Below, one piece after another: positions 46,541 to 57,100 of a DNA stretch of 64,000 nucleotides. Each line of letters opens with the position of its first letter. Position 1 is the stretch's first letter. The notes beneath the pieces were generated by a model. It had not been told where the DNA came from. It worked only from the letters and a program-made list of their open reading frames with translations, and ran no database searches. A program made the position numbers and the translations under genes. Source of the DNA: Psychrobacter sp. BI730 (GTDB lineage: Bacteria > Pseudomonadota > Gammaproteobacteria > Pseudomonadales > Moraxellaceae); assembly GCF_013414195.1 (NCBI RefSeq), contig NZ_JAATTV010000011.1:49234-113233 (forward strand). The letters are read 5' to 3'.

Positions 46541-47104
46541 ATGACCCAAATCAGTAACCAAGAAATTGAAAAAACCTTACGCAACTCAGAGTGCCTTATC
46601 AGCAGTATCGAAGTAGCTGCTGCTTATGAGCGTTTGGCCGCTCAGCTCAATCTACATTATGCTGGTCTAAACCCAATTGTCATGGTCGTGATGAACGGCG
46701 GCTTGATCCCAGCTGGTCAACTACTGACACATCTTACGTTCTACCATCGCATGCACTATATCCATGCGACTCGTTATCGTGATAACGAAGGTACTAACGA
46801 GCTTGATTGGAAATTCAAGCCTGATGTTAGTATCGAAGGTGAGCACGTATTGTTGATTGACGACATCTTTGACGAAGGTATTACCCTAAAAGCAGTTGTT
46901 GAAGAATTAAGCAAAGAAAAGCCTCTATCACTTGAGTCTTGTGTCTTGCTTAACAAGCAACATGATCGCAAAGTTGCAGATTTTGACGTAGATTTTGTGG
47001 GTATTGATGTTGCAGATCGCTATGTTTACGGTTGTGGTATGGATTTCCATGGTTACTTGCGTCACCTGCCAGGTATCTATGCAATCAAAGAAGACAAAGT
47101 TTAA
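46541..47104 (+). CDS. Hypoxanthine-guanine phosphoribosyltransferase
   Basis: 187-aa type I phosphoribosyltransferase for purine salvage: joins hypoxanthine or guanine to PRPP. The PRPP-binding loop is LLIDDIFDEGITLK (about 104-117) with the two acidic residues before it. The hood segment VMNGGLIPAGQLL and the base-contacting DVADRYVYGCGMDFHG near the C-terminus fit the Hpt/HprT family. A xanthine-preferring relative cannot be excluded. A terminator follows. Confidence 0.88.
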   Translation: MTQISNQEIEKTLRNSECLISSIEVAAAYERLAAQLNLHYAGLNPIVMVVMNGGLIPAGQLLTHLTFYHRMHYIHATRYRDNEGTNELDWKFKPDVSIEGEHVLLIDDIFDEGITLKAVVEELSKEKPLSLESCVLLNKQHDRKVADFDVDFVGIDVADRYVYGCGMDFHGYLRHLPGIYAIKEDKV

Positions 47105-47138
47105 TTCTAGACTTAATTGATTGAAATAGTTAAGTCCT

Positions 47139-47167
47139 AAAAAAGCATCCAAATTGGATGCTTTTTT
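47139..47167. terminator. Bidirectional terminator between the PRTase gene and recD
   Basis: AAAAAAGCATCC / GGATGCTTTTTT, a perfect 12-bp arm pair with a 5-nt loop, ends both the phosphoribosyltransferase gene and the converging recCBD operon. Confidence 0.92.
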
Positions 47168-47209
47168 ATTGCGCTGACTTATTGCGTCGACAACAACTTG
47201 AATGAATCG

Positions 47210-49420
47210 TTAAAACTGTAATGCCAAACCAGTATGCCGCTCAGTTGGTGTTTGAACTGCTTTTTCTAAAGCGTGCTTGGTACTATATATCGTTACCTGC
47301 TTCTTAGCACGAGTCACTGCTGTATAGATAAGCTCTTTGCTCAGCAATCTTGCATGACTATTATCAAAAGTAATAGCAACATGATTAAATTCAGATCCTT
47401 GTGACTTATGAATGGTCATTGCATATGCCGTGGCTATCACCTCTTCATTTAGCAAGTTGACCGCAATCCCTTGTGTTTTATTTTCAAAGAATACTTCTAA
47501 TTGGCTTCTTTCATCTGATGTTTGTAAGCAGAAACCAATATCCCCATTAAATAATCCAAGCTCATAGTTATTTTGTAGAATCATAACAGGTCTACCATGG
47601 AACCATGTGTTTTGACCCAAGGGCAACTTTAACTCAGCAAGATGCCATTGAGTGAGGTAGTTATTGATATAGTGGTCGCCCCATTCACCATTGTGGCCAG
47701 CGGTTAAGATTCTAAATTGATTAAATACTTCCATTAACGAAGATGTAGTATTTTTAACTGATTCTGGCACGGATTTTTCTATTGGATTTTCTAGTAAATT
47801 TCTAATTTCATTCACGTATGATTGGTAATTATTGGAGATTCTTGAAATAATTTTTTCTCCGCTTAGGCTATTTTCTATCTTATTATTTGATATGGCCTCT
47901 GCTTGTAACGTATTAACATATTGAAAACTCAAAGCAGCGTCTTGCCTTAGTAATTGCCAAATAGCTTGAAGATTTGTCTCTGCTTTATTGATTTGCGTGG
48001 CCAGTTTACCGATACCTGACTCGGCGCTAAATCTGCGGCTCTCTGTTAGCTCTGCGTGAATAGGTTGCAGTAGAGGAATGCGACAGAGATCAGCCAATAC
48101 TGCTCCTGCATCAACGGCTGCTAACTGATTAGCATCGCCTAATAATATCAGCCTAGCACCTGGCTTTACCGCGCTCACAAGGTAATTGGCCAACTCAACT
48201 CCGAGCATAGATGCCTCATCAACGATGATAATATCTTCACCGAGTGGGTTGTTGGTATCGTAGCGCGGTCTACCCGTTCGACCGATACCTAGCAGACGAT
48301 GGATGGTTTTTGCCTCTTGCAACTGTAGCTCTACATTTGCGTCGTCTAAAGCCGCCTGTAGAGACTCCTGCATACGTTGGGCCGCCTTACCCGTTGGCGC
48401 TGCTAATGCTAGACTAGCACTGTCTGTGCTAAACCTAATATGTTCAGACTCATCCCCCCTACTTTCTGTCGCCTGTTGTAACGCGATAACCAATTGAGCT
48501 ACAGTGTAGGTTTTACCTGTCCCTGGGCCACCAGTAATGATACTAAATGCATTATTGTTCGCCACATTGATTGCCTTCACTTGGTGCTCATGAAGGTTTT
48601 CAGGTATTGCTATCTGTAAAGGACTTACTTGCTGATTTAAGATATTGTTGATATTTTTTGCTAAATTAAACTCTGCTTGCCAAGCACGGTGTAACCAAAA
48701 TGTGATTTTCGAACTTCGAGTTTGTTCACTTTTAGCTATGTCGTAAATAATCGGTTGATTATCTTTGCTTAGGCTATTTTGATTGTTGTTACAATTAGTG
48801 TTCGCATTAACATTAGCAAATAAAGCATGCTCATGGATTGAATGAACGAAAGTATTTAAGTCGCTATTTTTTAAGCGATGATATAACGTAGTTATCGCAT
48901 CAAAACGTTTGATCAATGTCTCTTTTTCATGATTACTAAGTGCTAGCTGCGCCCACAGGTAATCTCGCTGACCAAACAAAGTATCTAGTAATACAAATAG
49001 CGATATCTCCGTTGTAGTATCATCGTTTGATTGCGTGTCTATTTGCGTTTTTATCTGAGTATCAATCAGCGCAAAAATTGGTGTTGCCAGTATCCCCAAT
49101 AATTGCTGCTGCCATGCATATAACGTGACTATTTCCCCATTAATCTGACCTTGCATGGGAGCTCCATGATCGGCTGTATCGACAGTTAATACAGTATGGC
49201 CCTCTTCCAAATGAGCCGCTAAAATAACGAATAGAGCAGTAAATAAGTCATTGTTTTCCGACTTATTGATTTTTTTGCTCTCATCATTCGTCTTTGCATT
49301 TGTCGCGTCATACGCTACATGTGTTTGCTGACGGCGCAGCAAAATATAATCGCTGATGTTACTTGCCCAGCTCTCTTGTAAACTAATGGCTGACTTGCTC
49401 TTATTGTTATTATTACTCAT
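47210..49420 (-). CDS. recD: Exodeoxyribonuclease V subunit alpha RecD
   Basis: 5'-3' helicase subunit of RecBCD. From ATG 49420 it has 736 aa (E. coli 608). Walker A is ITGGPGTGKTYTVAQLV, with further SF1 motifs LAAPTGKAAQRMQESL, IIVDEASMLGVELANYLV, LILLGDANQLAAVDAGAVL, AYAMTIHKSQGSEFNHV and IYTAVTRAKKQVTIY. An Asn-rich insert (NVNANTNCNNNQNS, about residue 218) and an Ile/Asn/Ser-rich one around the NKIENSLSGEK segment account for much of the extra length. A TTG 21 bp upstream is a weaker start. Third gene of the recC-recB-recD order. Confidence 0.95.
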   Translation of the reverse strand: MSNNNNKSKSAISLQESWASNISDYILLRRQQTHVAYDATNAKTNDESKKINKSENNDLFTALFVILAAHLEEGHTVLTVDTADHGAPMQGQINGEIVTLYAWQQQLLGILATPIFALIDTQIKTQIDTQSNDDTTTEISLFVLLDTLFGQRDYLWAQLALSNHEKETLIKRFDAITTLYHRLKNSDLNTFVHSIHEHALFANVNANTNCNNNQNSLSKDNQPIIYDIAKSEQTRSSKITFWLHRAWQAEFNLAKNINNILNQQVSPLQIAIPENLHEHQVKAINVANNNAFSIITGGPGTGKTYTVAQLVIALQQATESRGDESEHIRFSTDSASLALAAPTGKAAQRMQESLQAALDDANVELQLQEAKTIHRLLGIGRTGRPRYDTNNPLGEDIIIVDEASMLGVELANYLVSAVKPGARLILLGDANQLAAVDAGAVLADLCRIPLLQPIHAELTESRRFSAESGIGKLATQINKAETNLQAIWQLLRQDAALSFQYVNTLQAEAISNNKIENSLSGEKIISRISNNYQSYVNEIRNLLENPIEKSVPESVKNTTSSLMEVFNQFRILTAGHNGEWGDHYINNYLTQWHLAELKLPLGQNTWFHGRPVMILQNNYELGLFNGDIGFCLQTSDERSQLEVFFENKTQGIAVNLLNEEVIATAYAMTIHKSQGSEFNHVAITFDNSHARLLSKELIYTAVTRAKKQVTIYSTKHALEKAVQTPTERHTGLALQF

Positions 49421-49494
49421 CGTATATTTATCTCTTATCAATCTGATTAACTGCTATAACAATTTTTATCTACCTAGTTGCTATATAAGGTTTA

Positions 49495-52400
49495 TTAATC
49501 CGGTAGGCCAAACAAGGCATCTAGACCTTTAATAAAGTCGATAGGAATATCCCAAGTGACCAATCCATAGCAACTATTACTGCTCAAGCTATCGTGGTTA
49601 GACTGAACCCTATCTTGCGATGTAGGCATAGTAGCTACTTGAGCATTCAGGTCATACACACCGCGTAAAAATACGTACTCTACAGCGCCTAAGTACTTAT
49701 CTTCGTTACCCGTATAATCACTGATTCTCATGGCAAGGAACCGATGTAATGCTACTTGATAGATTGCTGCTTGTAGCCAGTAGCCTGCTTTGGACATTGC
49801 TTTCTTGAGCGTATCTTCATTGTAATCGCTTAGGCTATTTCCTAGAAAGTTACTTTTATAATCGACCACATAATACTTGCCAGCATGCTCATACACCAAG
49901 TCAATCTCACCGCGTAGATAACGATACAGATGCGCTTTATTTTGTGGCACTAGAGTGACATGTTTATCTGTCTCATCAGGTAAATACTGTTGAAAAAGTT
50001 GACTAATATCCTGTGCTTTAAAATTCTCTGACAACCCCATGTTGAACTCTAACTCGGCAAATCGTTTACCTTTATCAAGAGCAATCAAGGGTTGATTGGA
50101 AGCCAACAGTGGCGCATGCAGCACTTCTTCAATCCAATTGATTAACGCCTCATGCTTGGTTGTATCTATTGACTCAAGATCAAACCCATCGCTATCTCTT
50201 TGTTTTTTGCCTTGGGATCTGCGGCTCTGCTGTTCAGCACTGCTATATATCAGCGGCAATTGATAGCTACTAATTGCTTTATCAATAACCTGAGGCCACT
50301 GAGCCTTATTGGTAAAGTCTATTTGTTCAAATATCTCATGCAAAAACGTACCGGCATTGGCACCCTTTACAAAGGTGAAGCGGATATCATCTTCTAACTT
50401 GGGACTGAATTCACTGTTTTGTTCGCTAGATCCATCGTTATTAAGTAACGAAATATCAGAAACTGAAGACTCTGTCATATCAATGTCTATCGCATCATCA
50501 ATACGCTCATCCACTATCGCCATTGCTTGTGTAGACTCATCTAGCTGACGCGCTAAGGCGGTAAAACTAGTCTTAGCCCAACCATAAAAATAATTGGTTT
50601 TCATAACCTCTGCGAAAGGTGCGTATTCAATAGCCTCTGTCGTAGGCTTATGAGCATTTGATTTGATAGCATTCATCTGAACATTGTCATTTATACCTGC
50701 TGAGTTAGCATCATTGCTTGCGTAATTATTGTCATAAAACTCATTAACTTTATGACCTCTAAGCATGCCTACAATACCTTTGAGCCTGTCAGGTAGCTCA
50801 AATTTTGCTTCTGGCGATCCAAACCAATAAAACACTGGCTTTAGCTCAAACCCTGTCTTGTTACTCGGATCTCGCAGCACAACATAAAGTTGCTCACTGG
50901 CTCGAGTAAATGCCACATAGCCAAGCCGTTTTATCTCATCAAAACCTTCTTGTGTTTCGATATCCGTATAGTAACCCTCGACAGTAGCAGAGCCTTGCAG
51001 TGGTGAGAATCGGCGCTGATTTCCCGTCGATTGACTGTCTATCGGCTGCTGTACTTCTATCGACTGCCGCACTAGCGCTGAAGGCGCTTGTTGCGCATTA
51101 TATAGGTACAGCCCATAGTCTTCCTTATTACCAGACTTCCTACTGGCATCACCCATTCCCAATACATAGACAATAGGGAACTCAAGCCCTTTTGACTTAT
51201 GAATAGTCATCAATTGCACACCAGACTCTGTCGGTAGCGGATATTGCTTAGCCCAATCACTGTTGGGTGCTGTATCTATCTGCTGTCTGAACCACGCCAG
51301 CAACTCATACTCACCCATGCCTAAGCCATACTGCGCCAAAATGTCCATTACATGACGCAAGTCCATGATATGACGATCACCTTCTGGATGAGCAGCTAGG
51401 TCCTGCCAAACGCCTTGCGGCTGCACAGGGCTTTTATCTAATAAATAATGTAGCGCCGATAATATGCCAAAGTGCTGCCAACGCTGTGCCCCTTCTTTTA
51501 GATAGGTAATAAAGTCTTGATAGCTCTTTTTAATATCAGTCGTTTCATTGGCTGGGAGGTCTTTCGAATTAGAGTTTTGTGAATGGAAGCTTGATGTACT
51601 GCTACCCTCGGTAATGCCTGACTCATGATCCGTCATCATGGCTTTGATGTTTTTGATACTCAGTCCATATAGATGACTGGTCAATACCCGATTAATCATG
51701 TCATGACGATACGGGTATAGCATGGCACTTAGCAATGCTGCCACATCTTCTGCCATAATAGTCTCAAAGATACTGACGTCACTGGTGGTCAAAGTCGGCA
51801 CATTAAGTTTTACTAGCTCGTCTTCAACTCGCTTCAGATCTTTTTTGGCACGTGCCAGCACCCCAATATCACTGGGCTGAATCGGCTTACCTTTGAGTGT
51901 CTGACCACTATTAAGCAAAGTGGCTATATGGCGAGCTGTTATCTCATGTTCATCGTAATCAAACTTTTTTTCCTTGTCATAAGGCAGATGCAATAAGCTC
52001 ACGGGCTGAGCAGAAAGCACCTCTGTCACCAGCACATCATCCAGACTATTTGACTCATTAAACCAAGACAGCTCATATTCTGGTTTTGCTGCTTTGATAT
52101 GTTGGTAATGAATACCGGTTCCTAGTTGCGACAGCTTATTCTCAGCAGTTGTGGCATCAGCCATACCAAACCAACAGTTCAATGCGTTAATCACACCGGC
52201 ATTAGAACGTCGGTTGATATCAAGCGTCCAAAGGGCGCTTTTATCAAACTGGGCTTTCATATAGTTATAGTTGGCCACATCGCCACCACGAAACCCATAA
52301 ATAGCCTGCTTGGGATCACCAACCAATAGCAGAAACTCATGATTGGCTTTCTTAGTGGTTGATTGCTTGTCATTGTCCGACTGTTTACGTTTACTCTTTG

Positions 52401-54036
52401 GCAAATAGATACTTTCAATCATAATGGCTTGCTCGCCATTGATATCTTGCGACTCGTCAATCAATGCCACAGGATAGTGATGACGAATATAACGCGCCAG
52501 CTTATCTCCTTGACGACCAGTCAATGCTTGGTTTAAACGTACCATCTGCAAACTAAAGGTCGTCTCACCACGCTCTTCCAAAATAACTGGTAGCCTATTG
52601 CGAACAGCCAGCACAATATGACGGTTCAGGTTGGCTAATACCAACAAAATATGCTGATTTAAACTATCAAGCATGTCTAAGATAGCCATTAACTTGCTAA
52701 TGGTCTCTAATTCAAAAAGCGTCTGATGCTCTTTTTCTTTATTCTTATTAAAGTTCTTAATTTTGCCATCTTCATCGGGATATATAGAATCCTGCAATGA
52801 TGTCAGAATCTTATTCTCGCTCTCATTTAAATAGCTATTAAATGTCAGCTGATACTCTGATATCTTTTGATGCACCTCGACAATGGCATCAAACTGTTTA
52901 AATAAGTTAGAACGCCCATTGAAGCCTTGAGACTTTCTATAATCAGGATTTAAGTAAGGCTGAATATCGGCTAAATCTAACTGAGAAAACTCATTAATTA
53001 GTTTTTCGTATGCATCAAAGTCAAAGCCTTTCTCAATCCTTATCTCATCAATCGGCGCAGAGATAAAATTAAGCGAGCGAGTCACATATTTCTTATGATC
53101 GCCAACTGCAGTCAGCTTATCTTGCTGATCCATTAGCGCGTAAAGTTTGGGCTGCTCATAGTATAAGCGGCTCTGAAACTGACGCAGCTCATCATGGATA
53201 ATACTGTCAGTCACCTGCTCAATACTGCTGTCTTCAATAATCCCCATACCCTGCTGGTGACCAGTTTCACCGCTGTACTCCGTCAGCCATTTTTGTGCCA
53301 AGCTATCAAGCGTGCCTACGAACAGCTTATCTAAGGTGGTTAATACGAGTGCAGTACGCCTGATAGCTTCGGCCATTGGGTAACTGTACACGTGATCTAG
53401 CAAATAGCCGACGAGATGCAAGTTAATAGGATCTTGCATGATGCCATCTAAACGCACGTATTTGGCCTGACTAACCAGCCAATCTTCACGGTCTTTTTTT
53501 GTTTGTTGACATTTCTCTGCCGCCGCTTGCTTATCAGCAGCAAGGCCTTGATTTAACTCGTTAATATCTATTTCAACATTTGCATCAGTACTTGAGTCAT
53601 TATCTGCTTGTGCGTCTTTATTACCCTCAGGCATAACTTGCAATACATTGGGGTACAAACGCTCTTTATTGCTAGTATCAGCACTTAGGCTATTGACCCA
53701 TTGTAATAGCTGATAAAAATCTACCAAACGATCGTGGATACGTTGACGCATTTCAGCAGCGGCAGCTCGAGTAAAGGTCGTGGCGATGATTTGCTCTGGC
53801 GCGCGTCTCGCTTCAATCAGTAGGCGCAGTACAATACCGGTCAACGTCCAAGTTTTGCCCGTGCCCGCTGAGGCTTCAATCAGGTGTTTACCCGTTAGAT
53901 CAACCTCAACTGCCGGTATGACATCATTTTTACGCTCAGGCACAGCAGATAAAGTCAGTTCATCTGAATATTCATCAAATAAATTCGGTTGTGTAGACAA
54001 GTCAATGGTACTGGTTGGATCGCTAAGGTCTGTCAT
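49495..54036 (-). CDS. recB: Exodeoxyribonuclease V subunit beta RecB
   Basis: 3'-5' helicase and nuclease subunit. 1513 aa, about 330 longer than E. coli RecB. The ATP site ASAGTGKT is at 55-62, followed by TTFTRAAAAEMRQRI, ALIDESQDINGEQ, LVGDPKQAIYGFRGGD, LMTIHKSKGLEFPIVYVLGM and LGYVAFTRASEQLYVV. The C-terminal nuclease keeps GEIDLVYEHAGKYYVVDYKS, with the catalytic Asp and Lys. Extra Asp/Asn-rich inserts occur near residues 140-175 and 1170-1270. It begins 76 bp after recC and is followed by recD after 74 bp; one operon. Confidence 0.96.
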   Translation of the reverse strand: MTDLSDPTSTIDLSTQPNLFDEYSDELTLSAVPERKNDVIPAVEVDLTGKHLIEASAGTGKTWTLTGIVLRLLIEARRAPEQIIATTFTRAAAAEMRQRIHDRLVDFYQLLQWVNSLSADTSNKERLYPNVLQVMPEGNKDAQADNDSSTDANVEIDINELNQGLAADKQAAAEKCQQTKKDREDWLVSQAKYVRLDGIMQDPINLHLVGYLLDHVYSYPMAEAIRRTALVLTTLDKLFVGTLDSLAQKWLTEYSGETGHQQGMGIIEDSSIEQVTDSIIHDELRQFQSRLYYEQPKLYALMDQQDKLTAVGDHKKYVTRSLNFISAPIDEIRIEKGFDFDAYEKLINEFSQLDLADIQPYLNPDYRKSQGFNGRSNLFKQFDAIVEVHQKISEYQLTFNSYLNESENKILTSLQDSIYPDEDGKIKNFNKNKEKEHQTLFELETISKLMAILDMLDSLNQHILLVLANLNRHIVLAVRNRLPVILEERGETTFSLQMVRLNQALTGRQGDKLARYIRHHYPVALIDESQDINGEQAIMIESIYLPKSKRKQSDNDKQSTTKKANHEFLLLVGDPKQAIYGFRGGDVANYNYMKAQFDKSALWTLDINRRSNAGVINALNCWFGMADATTAENKLSQLGTGIHYQHIKAAKPEYELSWFNESNSLDDVLVTEVLSAQPVSLLHLPYDKEKKFDYDEHEITARHIATLLNSGQTLKGKPIQPSDIGVLARAKKDLKRVEDELVKLNVPTLTTSDVSIFETIMAEDVAALLSAMLYPYRHDMINRVLTSHLYGLSIKNIKAMMTDHESGITEGSSTSSFHSQNSNSKDLPANETTDIKKSYQDFITYLKEGAQRWQHFGILSALHYLLDKSPVQPQGVWQDLAAHPEGDRHIMDLRHVMDILAQYGLGMGEYELLAWFRQQIDTAPNSDWAKQYPLPTESGVQLMTIHKSKGLEFPIVYVLGMGDASRKSGNKEDYGLYLYNAQQAPSALVRQSIEVQQPIDSQSTGNQRRFSPLQGSATVEGYYTDIETQEGFDEIKRLGYVAFTRASEQLYVVLRDPSNKTGFELKPVFYWFGSPEAKFELPDRLKGIVGMLRGHKVNEFYDNNYASNDANSAGINDNVQMNAIKSNAHKPTTEAIEYAPFAEVMKTNYFYGWAKTSFTALARQLDESTQAMAIVDERIDDAIDIDMTESSVSDISLLNNDGSSEQNSEFSPKLEDDIRFTFVKGANAGTFLHEIFEQIDFTNKAQWPQVIDKAISSYQLPLIYSSAEQQSRRSQGKKQRDSDGFDLESIDTTKHEALINWIEEVLHAPLLASNQPLIALDKGKRFAELEFNMGLSENFKAQDISQLFQQYLPDETDKHVTLVPQNKAHLYRYLRGEIDLVYEHAGKYYVVDYKSNFLGNSLSDYNEDTLKKAMSKAGYWLQAAIYQVALHRFLAMRISDYTGNEDKYLGAVEYVFLRGVYDLNAQVATMPTSQDRVQSNHDSLSSNSCYGLVTWDIPIDFIKGLDALFGLPD

Positions 54037-54112
54037 ATGGGCGCATACTTTTAATTATTATTTATCAAAACAAAATAGCAAAAACTAATTAGAGGCTGTT
54101 CTAAATAACTGG

Positions 54113-57100
54113 CTAACTATCTAAGTTAGTTAACGCATTAAACATCGGCTCATACAGTGGTTGGGCTAATGTAGTCAACGCTGCCGATAGCGCTTTGAAT
54201 GCATCTTGGTCTCGTAGTACGTACTGCCAAATAGCATGCTGCGAGCAAGTATCGTATACCGTGTCTGAGTTGTAGTTAGGTCTTAACCAGTCTGAGAAGT
54301 CGGCTCGTTTTGGCCAGTAGCGGTTGCTGTCACCTTCTTCATGCTTTAGATACTTATCAAGGTAGTTAAGTGCATATTCTGGTAATAACGTAATAGGCAC
54401 TTGACCCGTTAACTTACCAAAAACAGCCCATTTTATCAGCTCAATCACAGCATCTTCATACACAATCGGGCTCAGTTTGAATGTGATGACCTTGTCATAC
54501 TTTTTGACTTGTGAGCTGGGCTTATTAAAGCGCCAAATACTCACGCCATCATTTAATACTACTTGCTCGGCAGTGGTACGTCTGGCCACTTGCCAATACA
54601 AATGTGACAACCAAAACTTGAGTAAATGCCTAGGGCTGGCAGAATTGGGCAATATATTTAACCACTGCTTGGGTGATTGCTGAGCATAAGGCACGCCCGC
54701 CTGAATAATTGATATGGGTGCTAATATTGGTACTGAACCTTTGATCTTAATGATTTTTGGCAACAGCTTAAGCAGTGTTTCTATACCCTCTATATCTGTC
54801 TGGTCTTTTGAATTATTATCAGTGTTATTCAGTATATTTTTTAGCTCTATCTGAACAGGATATTCGGCGGTTGGGGTCAGTAGCTGTAATACACTGCTGA
54901 TATCTGCCGTACTCTCGTTGAGAATACTGCTTTCGTCAAAGCCATTAGCCATTAACTGCTCTTTAAACTCTAAACATTGCTGTTGTAGCTTCTTTTGTTG
55001 TTTGGGTAGCGTGGTTTGGCGAGCAACACCAGCGGGCATATTTTTTTGATACATCAGAATTGGAGTGGTGGTTTCAGCCGCTGCATTACTATCATTTTTC
55101 TTATTCTCATCAGTAACCAACTGTTTAATCAAATGGTCTTTTATTTGATAGGTAGTTAAACTGTTTAGAAATAGCGGCTCTTGCTGCGACAGCGCTTCTT
55201 CACCTTGCACCACATGCACCTTTTGAGCCCGTAAGAACGCTTTGGCAGGATGGCGTACTTGGTAAGCCAACTCTCCTTCAATATCTATCTCTCCGATGTT
55301 AAATATGCTATCAGATAGCGCTTCCGTCATGCTACCGACATCGTTAGCATCAACAACCGTATCTAGCGCCAACAGTTCAACCAATGCAGACAAGGTTTGA
55401 TTGTCTACTTGACCTAGCTGACCTAAGCCTTGACCAAGCACCTGAGCGATTGACTCATACTGTACTTTTGTAGGTAAGCCGACCAGTTGCATAGGCTCAC
55501 TAGATACTCGCCCTTTCAATGTATCAAACACCGCTTGCCAAAGCGGCGCAGGCGGAAACTGTTTTTTCTGAGCCAGTTTGGTTTTGCGCATGGCTGTATT
55601 TAATAAAGCATCCAGCTCATCAATCATATCGACAGGACTGGTATCCTGAGTACTGATATTAATATTGGCATTAACGTTGGCATTAGCATTGTCATCAATA
55701 TCAGGAGACACTTGCTCAAAAACATCAGTGCCTTCGATTTCTGTCTCAAACAGACTCTCATGGAAAGGGAGTGCAGGATGCTCAGTCACCAACCACTGCT
55801 TAATCAATTTAGGCAAATAGCGCTTGAGACTCTCGGTAGTCGGATCAATATTCTCGGGTAATGTCTCAAGCGAGTTCACCTGCCATTGCACCTCGCCTTG
55901 CAAAAACTGCAATAGCTCGCTCACTGGGTTGGCTGGCAAATGCTCATGGGTATCCGTCAAGCTTTGGCCGTTGTAGAACATCCAGCAAGCACTGCGCGCA
56001 CACAGTAGCGCATCTAAAAATGCGCCGTTGTCATCATCTTCACTAACTCTGTCACCACGGCGTGCATTGGTCGCTTTCATCAAATCATAGCGGTTATCAC
56101 GGTCACGCCCAGGAAACTCAGAGAGATCCATATTGAGCATCACCACTAGCTCAAACGGCACGTTTCTGAGTGCACCGAATCGTCCAAAAGTAATAACCCC
56201 CGTCGGCTCCGCACTAACCTGCTGACTTTCAAGCTCGTTTTCGATACTGTCTAGCATAAAGCTCAGCTTGAGTGGCAATTGCTCCACACCTGCTAGCTTC
56301 TGCTCCACTTCTCTGTTATCGACATCACCACTAGCGTACTGCCTATAGTGACGATTGGCTCGCAGACTTGATTTAAAGCCATTCATTGCGTTGTAGATGG
56401 CGCGCATGGTACGCGTTTGATCCACATCACCAAAGTAGCGATGGATAACTTGTGTCTCAATCTGATCGAGCCAATCTTCCGCTTTCATTTTTTGTGTATG
56501 ATCATCACGTCGTGCAACCAAACCAGTATAAATTCGGCAAAGCGCTTCAACAATCAACGCATCATTTAGGCTCACTTGTGGCAACGGCAAGGTCATTTCT
56601 GGTAACGCAGTGCTTGGCCATTCATCGTCATTTAGAGCATATAAGCAGTCGCTCAACTCAGCCTCTGGCATGACCAGACCTAAAGTTAATCTGTCTAATG
56701 CCTGTGCAAAGCTAAAGCGATAGTCGTAATCATTGCTGTCCAACGTTTGCTTAAGATGCAGCTCGTCAAAGCCGCGAATAAAGCCCGCCTCTACCAATAA
56801 ATCACAGCCACGGCTCATTTGCTCATGAGTCAGTCCAAAGCTTTCAAATAAAGGCGGTAACATGAGCCAGTCTAAGACTTCAGCTGCTTCAAAACGGGCA
56901 CTATGGCTACCCAATAGCTTGTAAAAACCGATAATCGCTTCCCATAACTGGCGAATGTCGGCATCAACAACACCAGTCACTTTAGCAGGCAAAGTCAAAC
57001 CGTCTTGACCTTTACCATTGACGAAGATAGACCCAATCAATGCATGATGACGTTCAACATCAGGTAGCAGTACAACAATGTCGGAGATATGGCGTTTCTT